Shown here one piece after another: positions 56,144 to 64,000 of a DNA stretch of 64,000 nucleotides. The notes beneath the pieces were generated by a model. That model had not been told where the DNA came from. It saw only the letters and a list, made by a program, of their open reading frames with translations, and ran no database searches. The DNA comes from Leptolyngbyaceae cyanobacterium C42_A2020_001 (GTDB lineage: Bacteria; Cyanobacteriota; Cyanobacteriia; Leptolyngbyales; Leptolyngbyaceae), in contig JACYLN010000019.1 in the NCBI GenBank assembly GCA_015272515.1, positions 1 to 64,000 of the forward strand. Reading direction: 5' to 3'. Numbering within the stretch: the stretch's first letter is position 1; the number at the start of each line of letters is the position of its first letter. The position numbers and the translations under genes were made by a program.

Positions 56144-57619
56144 TCAGGCGACGGCTTTGCGTTGGATGTTTCTGCTGGGATGGAGCGATCGCTTCAGTAA
56201 ATTGCCCAGAACGATCGCGCCCCGTTCAATATCTTCAGCGGAATGCAGAAAACTCAACCGCAGGGCTGGGTACCCTTTTTGACCGGGGAAAAACACCGAA
56301 CTATCAAAAATTGCAACATTCTGGGCGATCGCATCTCGGCAAAGTGCTGGAATCGAAACGCACTCTGGAAACTGAACCCATAAGAATAGTCCTCCCTGGG
56401 GCACTGTCCAGGTAGCTTCTTCCGGGAAATGCTTCTCCATAGCTTGCAGCATAGCGTTGCGGCTTTGCAGATGGGTTGCCCGCAAACGGTTGATATGGCG
56501 ACGGTAGTGACCTGATGCCAAATATTCGCTAACGATCGCCTGCGAAACCGTTGAACTATGAAGGTCATAAAGCAACTTGCGACTCAGCAATGTTTGATGG
56601 TTTTGCCGATTCGTGACAATGTAACCCACGCGTAGCCCTGGCATCAACGTTTTGGAAAAGGTACCCAAATACGTTACCCAACCTTCGCGATCGAAGGCTT
56701 TAATTGGCGGCGGAACCGGTTCAAAGTTTAACCCTTCATAGGCGTTGTCTTCCAGAATCGGGCATTCATACTGTTTTGCCAGTGCCACCAATTGCTGCCG
56801 ATGTGCCTGAGTCGTGGTGATCCCGGTTGGATTATGAAAGGTGCTGATGGTAAAAATCAGCCTCGGTCGATGACTTTTGAGGTATTGCTCCAACAGTTCC
56901 AGGTTCATCCCCTCCGCCGTCATCGGAATCCCAATCACTCGTGCGCCTAAGGTGTCTAACACGGCAAGCGTTCCAGCGTAGGTGGGACTTTCTACTACCA
57001 CCCAGTCTCCTGGACGGACAAAGTGGTGAATTGCCAGAAACAAACCTTGTTGGGAACCTGTGGTAATAATCAGATCATCGGCTGAGACTTCTAACCCAAG
57101 TTGAATCAATTGCTGGGCAATTTGCTGCCGCAGCATCAGTTGCCCTTGTGGCTGATTGTAGTGAAACAGGCGATCGCCTACATCTGTCATAGCGCGGCGG
57201 GCGATCCGTGATAGATCTTCGGGTGGTTGCGGCACACCAAAGCCAAAATCAATCCTGTCAGGATGACGGTTGGCTTCGGTAAACCCGTTGTAGAATTTGC
57301 AGAACGAGCCGCAGGGATGTTCAGGAATAATGACAGACTGAGCCGGGGCAAAGGTTGGCTCCAAACTGGGAGAAGCAGAAGGCGGCTGGCTAACAAAGTA
57401 GCCCGATCCTGGACGAGCCTGAATCAAACCATCTGCCTCCAGCATTCCATAGGCTTCGATCACGGTAAGTTTATTAACTTGAATTGCATCCGCCAGCCCA
57501 CGGATCGAGGGAAGTTGGTGTCCGGGTGGCATTACGCCTGATTGAATGAGGTGCTTCAGGCGATCGCGAATTTGCAGATATAGGGCTTGTCCAGACTGGC
57601 GATCGATGGGAATTTTCAT
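56144..57619 (-). CDS. MocR-type (GntR-aminotransferase) regulator
   Basis: The start is ATG 57619 with GGAG seven bases upstream; the ORF track adds 31 unsupported codons. The protein has 491 residues. A GntR winged helix (~10-75, PIDRQSGQALYLQIRDRLKH) is joined by a linker to a type I aminotransferase-fold domain. The PLP lysine lies in GTFSKTLMPGLRVGY; TGSQQGLFLAI and ILEDNAYEGLNF are further landmarks. MocR proteins sense PLP, amino acids or polyamines and control vitamin B6 or amino-acid genes. No obvious target gene is adjacent except the divergent small protein. Confidence 0.93.
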   Translation of the reverse strand: MKIPIDRQSGQALYLQIRDRLKHLIQSGVMPPGHQLPSIRGLADAIQVNKLTVIEAYGMLEADGLIQARPGSGYFVSQPPSASPSLEPTFAPAQSVIIPEHPCGSFCKFYNGFTEANRHPDRIDFGFGVPQPPEDLSRIARRAMTDVGDRLFHYNQPQGQLMLRQQIAQQLIQLGLEVSADDLIITTGSQQGLFLAIHHFVRPGDWVVVESPTYAGTLAVLDTLGARVIGIPMTAEGMNLELLEQYLKSHRPRLIFTISTFHNPTGITTTQAHRQQLVALAKQYECPILEDNAYEGLNFEPVPPPIKAFDREGWVTYLGTFSKTLMPGLRVGYIVTNRQNHQTLLSRKLLYDLHSSTVSQAIVSEYLASGHYRRHINRLRATHLQSRNAMLQAMEKHFPEEATWTVPQGGLFLWVQFPECVSIPALCRDAIAQNVAIFDSSVFFPGQKGYPALRLSFLHSAEDIERGAIVLGNLLKRSLHPSRNIQRKAVA

Positions 57620-57695
57620 GACACCGCTCCAAAGTCTGTCAGCACTATAATCAATCTGCTCAAAAATCACCTGATACAGTTGGGCGAGATTTTGC

Positions 57696-57725
57696 CAGAA
57701 CAGTTCTGCCAATTTGCACTGTTCT
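57696..57725. promoter_or_regulatory. Possible MocR operator
   Basis: CAGAACAGTTCTG (57696-57708) is a palindrome around one central base, and the half-site CTGTTCT returns at 57719-57725. The pair lies about 75 bp upstream of the MocR start and about 90 bp upstream of the divergent small gene. MocR regulators often bind repeated half-sites in such positions. Binding is inferred. Confidence 0.35.
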
Positions 57726-57813
57726 AGTCAAACCTGTTAAATCTGTACCTTCTCGAATCACTGTTGCGCCAACGACAGTGGAGAGGTACGGTTCGTTCAC
57801 GAGGAGCAGACTT

Positions 57814-58062
57814 ATGAAAACCCAAATTCTACCCTCGTCTGTCCTCTCTACACTCTTTACCCAACTCAATCGTTTCTGGTCATTCTTGATCGACATGGGC
57901 AGTCGCTACCCGGATGTGCGGGTTTGGCAACGACGCGATCGCCGAGGTGATGCAGTTTGGCATGGCTACGATCCCACCAATGGCGATTACGTTTCCTTTG
58001 GCACAGAAGACGAAATCCGTAGCTGGATCGAACAACGCTACTACACCCGCGATCGCGATTAA
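57814..58062 (+). CDS. Small basic/aromatic protein, unknown function
   Basis: The 82-residue protein starts at ATG 57814 after GAGGAG, which is much better than the ORF track's 57778 start. The N-terminal half is amphipathic (SSVLSTLFTQLNRFWSFLID). The C-terminal half is a compact motif, YPDVRVWQRRDRRGDAVWHG followed by DPTNGDYVSFGTEDEIRSWI, reading like a small beta domain. It seems to be of a kind shared by cyanobacteria, but I cannot name it. It diverges from the MocR gene. Confidence 0.7.
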   Translation: MKTQILPSSVLSTLFTQLNRFWSFLIDMGSRYPDVRVWQRRDRRGDAVWHGYDPTNGDYVSFGTEDEIRSWIEQRYYTRDRD

Positions 58063-58140
58063 GCCCCAACTCCAGAATCCTTGCCTGACTTGAGCGATCA
58101 CGGCACAATGAAGATAAGGATTTTAGTTACGTTTTTTAAC

Positions 58141-59448
58141 ATGATTCTGGAGCCGCAAACGCTTTCTCCTGTCCACCCAACCCCCACTCTTGAAGCTCAC
58201 CTTCAACCAGTTGATTCTCAGCCAAAACAGCTTGACTACGATGTGGCGATCGTCGGCGGCGGCATTGTAGGACTCACCTTTGCCTGTGCTTTGAAAGATT
58301 CTGGCTTGAGGGTGGCGCTGATTGAAGCGAAACAGGAATCAACAGCGGTTTCCAGAGGGCAAGCGTATCATGTGAATTTGCTCTCCAGCCAAATCTTTGA
58401 TGGCATTGGCGTATGGGAGCAGATGCACCCTAATGTGAATCCGATTGAGCAAATTCGCTTATCGGATGGCAACTATCCTGGCGTGGTGCAGTTTCTGCTG
58501 CAAGACTTGAAATCCCCCGCGCTGGGTTACGTGGCTGAACACAAAGTACTGCTGGAAGCACTGCAAGCCTTCTTGCAAGAATGCACGAATGTTACCTATC
58601 TCTGTCCGGTGGAAGTCTGCGCGACTCAGTTTCATGCAGATGCAGTGGAATTAGCGTTGAAACAAGGCGACCAAACCTGGACGGTACAATCGCAGTTGTT
58701 GGTTGCGGCCGATGGGGCGCAATCTCCCATCCGGCAACAGGCAGGTATTCGCACGATGGGCTGGCAATACTGGCAATCGTGTGTGGTGGCATTCATCAAG
58801 CCCGAAAAACCCCACCAAAATATCGCCTACGAACGCTTTCAGGCGGATGGTCCATTTGCCATTTTGCCCCTACCTGGAAATATTTGCCGAATTGTGTGGA
58901 CGGCTCCCAAAAAAGAAGCGGAAGCCATTCTGGCACTGGATGATGCAGCATTTCTAACTAAATTAAAAACTCGTTACGGTAATCAGATGGGCGAGTTGGA
59001 ACTGGTAGGCGATCGCTCCCTGTTTCCCGTCCATCTAATGCATAGTCATCGTTACGTGCAATCTCGGTTAGCGTTGATTGGCGACGCAGCCCATTGCTGC
59101 CATCCCGTGGGCGGGCAGGGTGTCAACCTGGGCATTCGGGATGCGGCTGCTCTGGCAGAAATATTAAAAACAGCACACCAACAAGGGCAAGATCTTGGCC
59201 AATTAAAGACTCTCCGCCAATACGGGCGCTGGCGCAAACTAGAAAACTGGAAGATCCTTGCCTTTACCGATTTTCTCGATCGCCTCTTTTCCAACACCAT
59301 TTTGCCCATTGTGGTGTTACGTCGGCTGGGCTTGTGGATGCTGCAAAACATTTACCCTGTGAAACTGTTTGCCCTCAGGCTCATGGTGGGCTTGAGCGAT
59401 CGCCCCCCCAAACTAGCGCAGCGATCGCCGCAAAAACCTTCGCTTTAA
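58141..59448 (+). CDS. FAD-dependent UbiH/COQ6-like monooxygenase
   Basis: The start is taken at ATG 58141 (MILEPQTLSPVHPTP); two upstream starts in the same frame are possible. The protein has 435 residues. The FAD site is DVAIVGGGIVGLTFACALKD, the ribose-binding motif is ALIGDAAHCCHPVGGQGVNL and the middle DG motif is LVAADGAQSPIRQQAG. This pattern defines the UbiH/UbiF/COQ6 aromatic-ring hydroxylases; in cyanobacteria a relative hydroxylates the plastoquinone precursor. No quinone genes are adjacent, so the substrate is inferred from the family. Confidence 0.88.
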   Translation: MILEPQTLSPVHPTPTLEAHLQPVDSQPKQLDYDVAIVGGGIVGLTFACALKDSGLRVALIEAKQESTAVSRGQAYHVNLLSSQIFDGIGVWEQMHPNVNPIEQIRLSDGNYPGVVQFLLQDLKSPALGYVAEHKVLLEALQAFLQECTNVTYLCPVEVCATQFHADAVELALKQGDQTWTVQSQLLVAADGAQSPIRQQAGIRTMGWQYWQSCVVAFIKPEKPHQNIAYERFQADGPFAILPLPGNICRIVWTAPKKEAEAILALDDAAFLTKLKTRYGNQMGELELVGDRSLFPVHLMHSHRYVQSRLALIGDAAHCCHPVGGQGVNLGIRDAAALAEILKTAHQQGQDLGQLKTLRQYGRWRKLENWKILAFTDFLDRLFSNTILPIVVLRRLGLWMLQNIYPVKLFALRLMVGLSDRPPKLAQRSPQKPSL

Positions 59449-59524
59449 GAATGCTGATTTTGATCAGTCCTGTAATTTTGTTCCTTAGGAACGTGAATTT
59501 AATAACATCGAATTTTTCATTTAA

Positions 59525-59583
59525 ACTCACCTCTCCCCCTGCCCCTCTCCGGCTCGGAGAGGGGTGCCGCAGGCGGGGTGAGG
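59525..59583. repeat. Inverted repeat of the CCCCTCTCC...GGAGAGGGG type
   Basis: CCCCTCTCCGGCTCGGAGAGGGG forms a tight hairpin, and outer arms CTCACCTCTCCCCCTGC and GCCGCAGGCGGGGTGAG add imperfect pairing. This resembles a dispersed palindromic element found in many bacterial genomes. It sits between convergent genes and may also act as terminator. Confidence 0.6.
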
Positions 59584-59640
59584 TTGCCGGAGTTATTTAA
59601 TCCACGATCCTTAAGCAAAGGCAAGCGAGAATTTAGCGCT

Positions 59641-62600
59641 TCATCCTTTCATGCGCTCAGCTTTTTGATACGTCTGGGCATGGTGCCAAGCTTGCATCAC
59701 GTTGCCTCGCATCAATGCGGCAATTCCACTCAATGCGTGCAGTTCTGCCAAGTCAGAATTGAGTTTCAACGCTTTTTCCAAAGCAATTTGGGCGGCTCCT
59801 GGACGAAAATCATACAGATTGACAAATGCCAAATAAGCATAGGCAAATGGATTTTGAGCGTCTAGCTGAGTAACTCGTTCCAACGCCGCGATCGCAGGTT
59901 CAACCTGCCGCCTCAACACAGTCGCCAGCGCCAACGTGTAAGCGAACTGCCGATTGCCCGGCTCCTGCTGCAGCCGATACTCCATTGCCTGTTGCACCTG
60001 CACCAGATAATCCTGAATTGGGTCATATTGATTGATACGGCTAATTTCATCAGAAATCCGATCCAGTGATTTCGTTCCTTGAGGTAAAGTACTCGCCAGC
60101 GATCGCAACTGCGTCAGCAAATCCACTTCAGGCGCAGGCGTGAGTGTTGTGGCTGGGTCAAGTTGGAGACGAGCGGTAACTGGCAACACCGTAGCTTTAC
60201 CAGTCTGCCGATTCAAGTAAACTGCCTCCAGAACGTAGATACCAGGAGTTGCATTGGCAGGCGGCAACATCGCCAACCGTTCAATCACTTGAAAACGGTC
60301 AGACTCTTTCACCTGTTGAAGCATTTCAGGATGCAGCATTCCCATACCAATACCGTGATCATGCAACCAGCGATCGCTTTTGGCATTACCAGAAGAGTCG
60401 TGCCCTTGTCCATTGGGTTGGTCTTGCCTGCGCCAGGTCAACAACACTAATCCTGACTGCAAATCACCCCATGATCCCGACCATTGATAGGTCACTGGAA
60501 TCGGTCTGCCAGGAGGAGCCGTTGTTGGGAGGGTGATTTGGTCTAGCTGGATGGGAGTGGAGGGTGAAAGTGGGAGTGGGGGAGTGGGGACGGGGGGGAG
60601 GAGTTGGGAGGAGGAAGATGAGGAGAATGGGGAAGATGAGGAAGATGAGGTGCTTGGTGATTGGTGATTGGTGATTGGTGATTGAGGAGTCGAAGAATTT
60701 TGAATTTTGGCTTCCGGTGAGTCAGCCGAACCGAATTTTGAATTTTGTTCTCCCTGAGTCAAACCGAAGGGAATTTCTCCTCTATCTCCCTCATCTCCCT
60801 CACCTTCCGCCTCCTGCCTTCTAACTTCCACCGCAGGCACTTTGCGCCGAAATAATCTCAATTCGCTGCCGTCGGGCAAGTTCCAGCTTTTTTGCAGCTT
60901 AAAATCGCCGCGTTGCTCCACCCCTTGCACGATCTCGGCTTGGATTTCAGGTTTGCGAATAGAGCCTTGATCCCCTGTTTTAGTCAAAAACCAGGGGAGC
61001 GATCGCCGGTCTTGCTCTAAAAAGGATTTGCGCGTGCCCACCTGCCGTCCGTACACCTGAAAATTGTGAGTCAGCCCATAGTAGTTAATGTTGTGTTGAT
61101 TAACAGCAGGGGTAGAGGGCAGTACCCCAATCGTTGATCGCAGGTAGGGGTCTATCTTTGCCACTTCAGCAATCACTTCAGGATGCGGGTAAGCTTCACC
61201 TCGGTAGGGAAAATAGCGATTGGGATAACGCTGAGTGAGATGGTTGGCGCTAGCAAATATCGGAAACAGTGTTGCAATCATCAACAAACCAGCCAGGGCA
61301 ACGCTACCCCATTGCACCAAACGCCACGATCTCGGCAACAAAGTCAAACCATACGCCAGCACTACTGATAGAACTGGCAGAGCCGGTGCAAAATAGCGAT
61401 CGTCCTTATTGGGATTCAGCGTAGACAGCAGGTAGGCTCCCGCCAGAAATACTAGCAACCAGACCAGCGATCGCTGGGAAGTGAGAAAAACTTGCTGGCG
61501 ATACTCCATAGACTTGGGTTCGTAATCAATGCTGTTCAGCCGTTGACTACCAACCCGCGATCGCCGCCAGAAAAAGACCAACCCCAACAATGGCACAACC
61601 AACAACGGCACCGACACCATAATCGGCAATCGGCGTACATAAAACGTCCAGGCATCCAGCGACAGCAGCGAAGGCGACCCCTGAATTGCTGCTGAATCGA
61701 TCGTTGCTCGTTTACTGGAAGTCAGGATCAGCAACCAATTGGTGCGATACCACGGCACCCAAACTGGCAACGAAACCAACAACACCACTCCTAACTGCGC
61801 CAAGCGTCCCCATGCCCGTCGCCGCATAGTTTCGCCGCCTACCCAAACAATAGGCACCAGCAAAAACAACGCGGCTGATTGCTTCGTCATCAACGCCAGC
61901 CCCAGAGTAATGCCAAACAGAACCGCTAGAAGCCAGGGGCGGAGGAAAGAGGGGAGAGGGGGGAGGGGAATGGGGATGAAGAATAGGGAAGATGGGGAAG
62001 GGGGGAGAGAGGAAGCGGGAATAGGTAATTGGTGATTAGTGATTGGTGATTGCTGTTTAGGGGATTCTTCCAACCTGGAATCTGGAATCTGGAACCTCAA
62101 ATCCTTTTGACTCCTGACTTCTGACTCCTGGACTCTCTCTTCTCCCTCTCCCTCACCTCTCTCCTCTTCCTCCCCCTCAAGCTCTGCTCCTCGCCATAGG
62201 GTTAGGCAGAGAAAACACAAAACCACCATTGCCGTGAGCGGATGATCCAGCAAAAACTCCAGGCGAGATTCGTATAGGGTGGGCAGAAGTATGCAAAATC
62301 CGGCTGCCCAGAGACCCACTCGCCTATTGAAGAGATCTGCCCCCAGACTGTACACACTGCCCAGCAAGATAGCGCTGAAGACCAGAAATAGCAGAATCAT
62401 CTGGTCGGGAGTTTTGCCAAAGAGGGAAATGATGGGAGCCGTTGAGATATAAACCAGGGGCGGAATTTTGGAGGAGAGTAACCAGAGGTTTGTCCACCAC
62501 GTGCTAGAGAACCATTGAGGTGTTTGTAGAGCATTCCAGTAAGTAAGAGACCCGGTTAGATAATCGGCGGCATCCCATGCGGGGGTGGTGTGGTCTAAGG

Positions 62601-62718
62601 TCAACCACAGGCGATCGCTCACGACACTTGCCAACCAGATTCCACCCAGAATGGGGAGATCGGTTAGCCAGCGACGGTGCTTAAATGAAACCGATTTTGG
62701 GGAATCGCAGCCCACCAC
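59641..62718 (-). CDS. GT39-type membrane glycosyltransferase with C-terminal TPRs
   Basis: The 1025-residue protein starts at GTG 62718 (62715 GTG also fits), 10 bp after the GNAT gene, so the two are probably co-transcribed. The N-terminal ~520 residues are polytopic. The first loop motif LDHTTPAWDAADYLTGSL carries the acidic residue typical of PMT/ArnT-like glycosyltransferases, and about 10 helices follow. A periplasmic-type region continues, then TPR-like helices near the end (FAYTLALATVLRRQVEPAIA, FAYAYLAFVNLYDFRPGAAQ). Two low-complexity inserts (61.9-62.2 and 60.6-60.85 kb) interrupt it in frame. Such enzymes use polyprenyl-phosphate sugars to modify proteins or lipids. The substrate is unknown. 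Confidence 0.85.
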   Translation of the reverse strand: MVGCDSPKSVSFKHRRWLTDLPILGGIWLASVVSDRLWLTLDHTTPAWDAADYLTGSLTYWNALQTPQWFSSTWWTNLWLLSSKIPPLVYISTAPIISLFGKTPDQMILLFLVFSAILLGSVYSLGADLFNRRVGLWAAGFCILLPTLYESRLEFLLDHPLTAMVVLCFLCLTLWRGAELEGEEEERGEGEGEERVQESEVRSQKDLRFQIPDSRLEESPKQQSPITNHQLPIPASSLPPSPSSLFFIPIPLPPLPSFLRPWLLAVLFGITLGLALMTKQSAALFLLVPIVWVGGETMRRRAWGRLAQLGVVLLVSLPVWVPWYRTNWLLILTSSKRATIDSAAIQGSPSLLSLDAWTFYVRRLPIMVSVPLLVVPLLGLVFFWRRSRVGSQRLNSIDYEPKSMEYRQQVFLTSQRSLVWLLVFLAGAYLLSTLNPNKDDRYFAPALPVLSVVLAYGLTLLPRSWRLVQWGSVALAGLLMIATLFPIFASANHLTQRYPNRYFPYRGEAYPHPEVIAEVAKIDPYLRSTIGVLPSTPAVNQHNINYYGLTHNFQVYGRQVGTRKSFLEQDRRSLPWFLTKTGDQGSIRKPEIQAEIVQGVEQRGDFKLQKSWNLPDGSELRLFRRKVPAVEVRRQEAEGEGDEGDRGEIPFGLTQGEQNSKFGSADSPEAKIQNSSTPQSPITNHQSPSTSSSSSSPFSSSSSSQLLPPVPTPPLPLSPSTPIQLDQITLPTTAPPGRPIPVTYQWSGSWGDLQSGLVLLTWRRQDQPNGQGHDSSGNAKSDRWLHDHGIGMGMLHPEMLQQVKESDRFQVIERLAMLPPANATPGIYVLEAVYLNRQTGKATVLPVTARLQLDPATTLTPAPEVDLLTQLRSLASTLPQGTKSLDRISDEISRINQYDPIQDYLVQVQQAMEYRLQQEPGNRQFAYTLALATVLRRQVEPAIAALERVTQLDAQNPFAYAYLAFVNLYDFRPGAAQIALEKALKLNSDLAELHALSGIAALMRGNVMQAWHHAQTYQKAERMKG
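60590..60840. repeat. Low-complexity in-frame insert with GTGATTG heptads
   Basis: Inside the glycosyltransferase gene the plus strand shows GGAGGAGGAAGATGAGGAG tracts and GGTGATT repeated four times (60655-60684). On the minus strand it codes polyserine and SPITNHQSPSTSS. The style equals intergenic repeats elsewhere in the window. Confidence 0.65.
61930..62190. repeat. Second low-complexity in-frame insert
   Basis: The tract codes GEEEERGEGEGEERVQESEV, then QQSPITNHQLPIPASSLPPS in the same glycosyltransferase. GTGATTG-like heptads (62021-62050) and GACTTCTGACTCCTGGACT units are visible. It lies in a loop between membrane helices. Confidence 0.65.
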
Positions 62719-62728
62719 GTCAATCCAG

Positions 62729-63166
62729 CTAGCGCAACAGCTTTTTCATCCTAATATGAGGAATTCCGGCTTCCTCAAAAACCTGCCCCTCTGGCGCAAA
62801 CCCAAACCGTTCATAGAACGCCTGAACGGGCTGTTGGGCGTTCATACAAACCGTTGTGATCTGCTTTTCAGTCAACCATGCCAAAACTGATTCCATGAGT
62901 GCTTGCCCAATCCCTCGACCTCTAAACTCTCGCAATACCGCGAATCGTTCAATCTTAGCGGTGCTAGCATCCAACCAGCGAAGGCGAACTGTACCCACCG
63001 CTTTCTCACCCTGATACACCAGCATGTGCTCCGATTCGTTATCCCTGCCATCAAATTCCAGCGTTGGATCAACTCCCTGCTCAATTTGAAACACAAGGTA
63101 ACGGATTTTGTGAATCTGAGGCAAATCCTGAGGCAGGTTTGCCAGCCGAACAGTTAATTCATCCAT
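62729..63166 (-). CDS. GNAT-family N-acetyltransferase
   Basis: The 145-residue protein has the GNAT fold. Strand beta4 is AKIERFAVLREFRGRGIGQAL, containing the acetyl-CoA pyrophosphate loop R-G-x-G-I/A. VQAFYERFGFAPEGQVFEEAG is the classic C-terminal motif with the tyrosine. It resembles the ElaA/YjcF-like single-domain acetyltransferases. The acceptor is unknown. It starts at ATG 63166, diverges from dprA (36-bp gap) and precedes the glycosyltransferase gene in the same direction. Confidence 0.9.
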   Translation of the reverse strand: MDELTVRLANLPQDLPQIHKIRYLVFQIEQGVDPTLEFDGRDNESEHMLVYQGEKAVGTVRLRWLDASTAKIERFAVLREFRGRGIGQALMESVLAWLTEKQITTVCMNAQQPVQAFYERFGFAPEGQVFEEAGIPHIRMKKLLR

Positions 63167-63202
63167 CGTTCTGTTGAGCAGAGGATTGGGTATTCTCTGT
63201 TC

Positions 63203-64000
63203 ATGGTAATAGAACGAGCTTATTGGATTGCCTGGTCACAGATTAATGGCATGGGTCCCATTTTATTAAGGCGCTTGCAGAAGCACTTTGGGACGTTAGC
63301 CACTGCCTGGAATGCCAGCGCTACAGATTTACTGGAAGTGGATGGGTTTGGGTTGCTGACGGCGGATGCAGTGGTGACAGAGCGTCGCAGGCTAGAGCCA
63401 GAGCAACTGTTACAGCAGCATGAACAAGAGAATCCCCGATTTTGGACTCCCGCCGATCGCGATTATCCCCGGTTACTGCTAGAAACGCCAGACCCGCCAC
63501 CGCTGCTTTACTATCGTGGCGTTGTGGAGCCGCAGGAGTTGACAGGGTTCGCGCCAATGGTCGCGATCGTGGGCACTCGCACTCCTTCTGAGTACGGCAA
63601 GCGTTGGACGCAGCGGATTACCACATTACTGACTCAGCAGGGGTTTACGGTGGTGTCTGGGCTGGCAGAAGGGATTGATACGGAGGCGCACCGCAGTTGT
63701 TTAGCAGCACGGGGGCGAACGATCGCGGTTCTGGGCTGTGGGACGGATGTAATTTATCCCTGGTCGAACCGAAAACTGCATCAGCAGATTGTGCAGTCGG
63801 GTTTGATACTGAGTGAGCATCCCACAGGGACTAAGCCAGATCGCATCTTTTTCCCGCGCCGAAACCGCATCATTGCAGGGTTGTGTCGCGCTACGTTGGT
63901 AATGGAAGCAGGAGAAAAATCGGGCGGGCTGATTACGGCACACTACGCCAATGAGTATGGACGAGAGGTGTATGCACTGCCTGGCAGTTTGGATAATCCC
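63203..64000 (+). CDS. dprA: DNA-processing protein DprA, 5' part
   Basis: This ORF is not in the track because it has no stop before the window end; 266 codons are visible from ATG 63203. An N-terminal SAM/HhH-like region (LLRRLQKHFGTLATAWNASA) is followed by the Rossmann domain: VAIVGTRTPSEYGKRWTQRI, VVSGLAEGIDTEAHRSCLAA, TIAVLGCGTDVIYPWSNRKL, FPRRNRIIAGLCRATLVMEA and GREVYALPGSLDNP. DprA loads RecA onto incoming single-stranded DNA in natural transformation. Cyanobacterial DprA is required for competence in some strains. The C-terminal part lies beyond the window. Confidence 0.95.
   Translation, partial: MVIERAYWIAWSQINGMGPILLRRLQKHFGTLATAWNASATDLLEVDGFGLLTADAVVTERRRLEPEQLLQQHEQENPRFWTPADRDYPRLLLETPDPPPLLYYRGVVEPQELTGFAPMVAIVGTRTPSEYGKRWTQRITTLLTQQGFTVVSGLAEGIDTEAHRSCLAARGRTIAVLGCGTDVIYPWSNRKLHQQIVQSGLILSEHPTGTKPDRIFFPRRNRIIAGLCRATLVMEAGEKSGGLITAHYANEYGREVYALPGSLDNP

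Overview
The window looks like chromosomal DNA of a freshwater or terrestrial cyanobacterium, probably filamentous. The octamer GCGATCGC (HIP1) occurs throughout. A complete kaiA-kaiB-kaiC clock cluster, a cyanobacterial PEP carboxylase, DevBCA-type exporters, a CHAT/TPR protein, DUF1830 and DUF1574 proteins, a PEP-CTERM protein and heptameric short tandem repeats all point the same way. The layout resembles Leptolyngbya-like or related genomes, but the genus cannot be fixed from the sequence alone. No tRNA, rRNA, CRISPR array or intact insertion sequence was found.

Region by region. 0-1 kb: a decayed accessory patch with a carboxylesterase remnant followed by an integron attC-like site and degenerate 40-bp repeats. 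1-7.5 kb: a coiled-coil membrane protein, an endonuclease/exonuclease/phosphatase-fold protein and a devB-devC-devA exporter operon, divergent from a TetR regulator across a palindromic operator. 7.5-10.2 kb: a deoxyhypusine-synthase-like polyamine enzyme with a tandem-repeat tail, then 1.3 kb of non-coding DNA that includes a hairpin-rich stretch. 10.2-17.3 kb: cobO, pyrR, type 2 IPP isomerase, a PIN-domain relic, a DUF1232 protein, a polysaccharide deacetylase and small proteins. 17.9-24.2 kb: a membrane-spanning CHAT protease with TPRs, a basic membrane protein, a Hanks-type kinase and a papain-like peptidase. 24.4-33.2 kb: a MOSC protein, a PEP-CTERM 5'-nucleotidase with a possible Pho box, leuD, a giant polytopic membrane protein and a DUF1830 protein. 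33.5-46 kb: a radical SAM protein, an esterase, a DUF1574 SGNH-like protein, ppc and a coiled-coil/TPR protein. 46-49.4 kb: an LCP-family protein, a pentapeptide-repeat protein and an M50-like membrane peptidase. 49.4-56.1 kb: a CBS hybrid histidine kinase divergent from kaiABC. 56.1-64 kb: a MocR regulator, a small protein, a UbiH-like monooxygenase, a GT39-type glycosyltransferase, a GNAT acetyltransferase and the 5' part of dprA.

How genes may work together. DevBCA plus TetR is a self-contained regulated exporter. KaiABC is a full oscillator, and the neighbouring kinase carries three receiver-like domains that all lack the phospho-acceptor aspartate, an architecture reminiscent of the clock kinase CikA. 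Envelope functions recur: deacetylase, LCP, SGNH-like protein, GT39 and M50 peptidase. Three of these proteins share one unnamed domain of about 90-100 residues (six copies in the window), which is the most unusual pattern seen. The CHAT, kinase and papain trio is a possible signalling or cell-fate neighbourhood, although strand alternation rules out a single operon.
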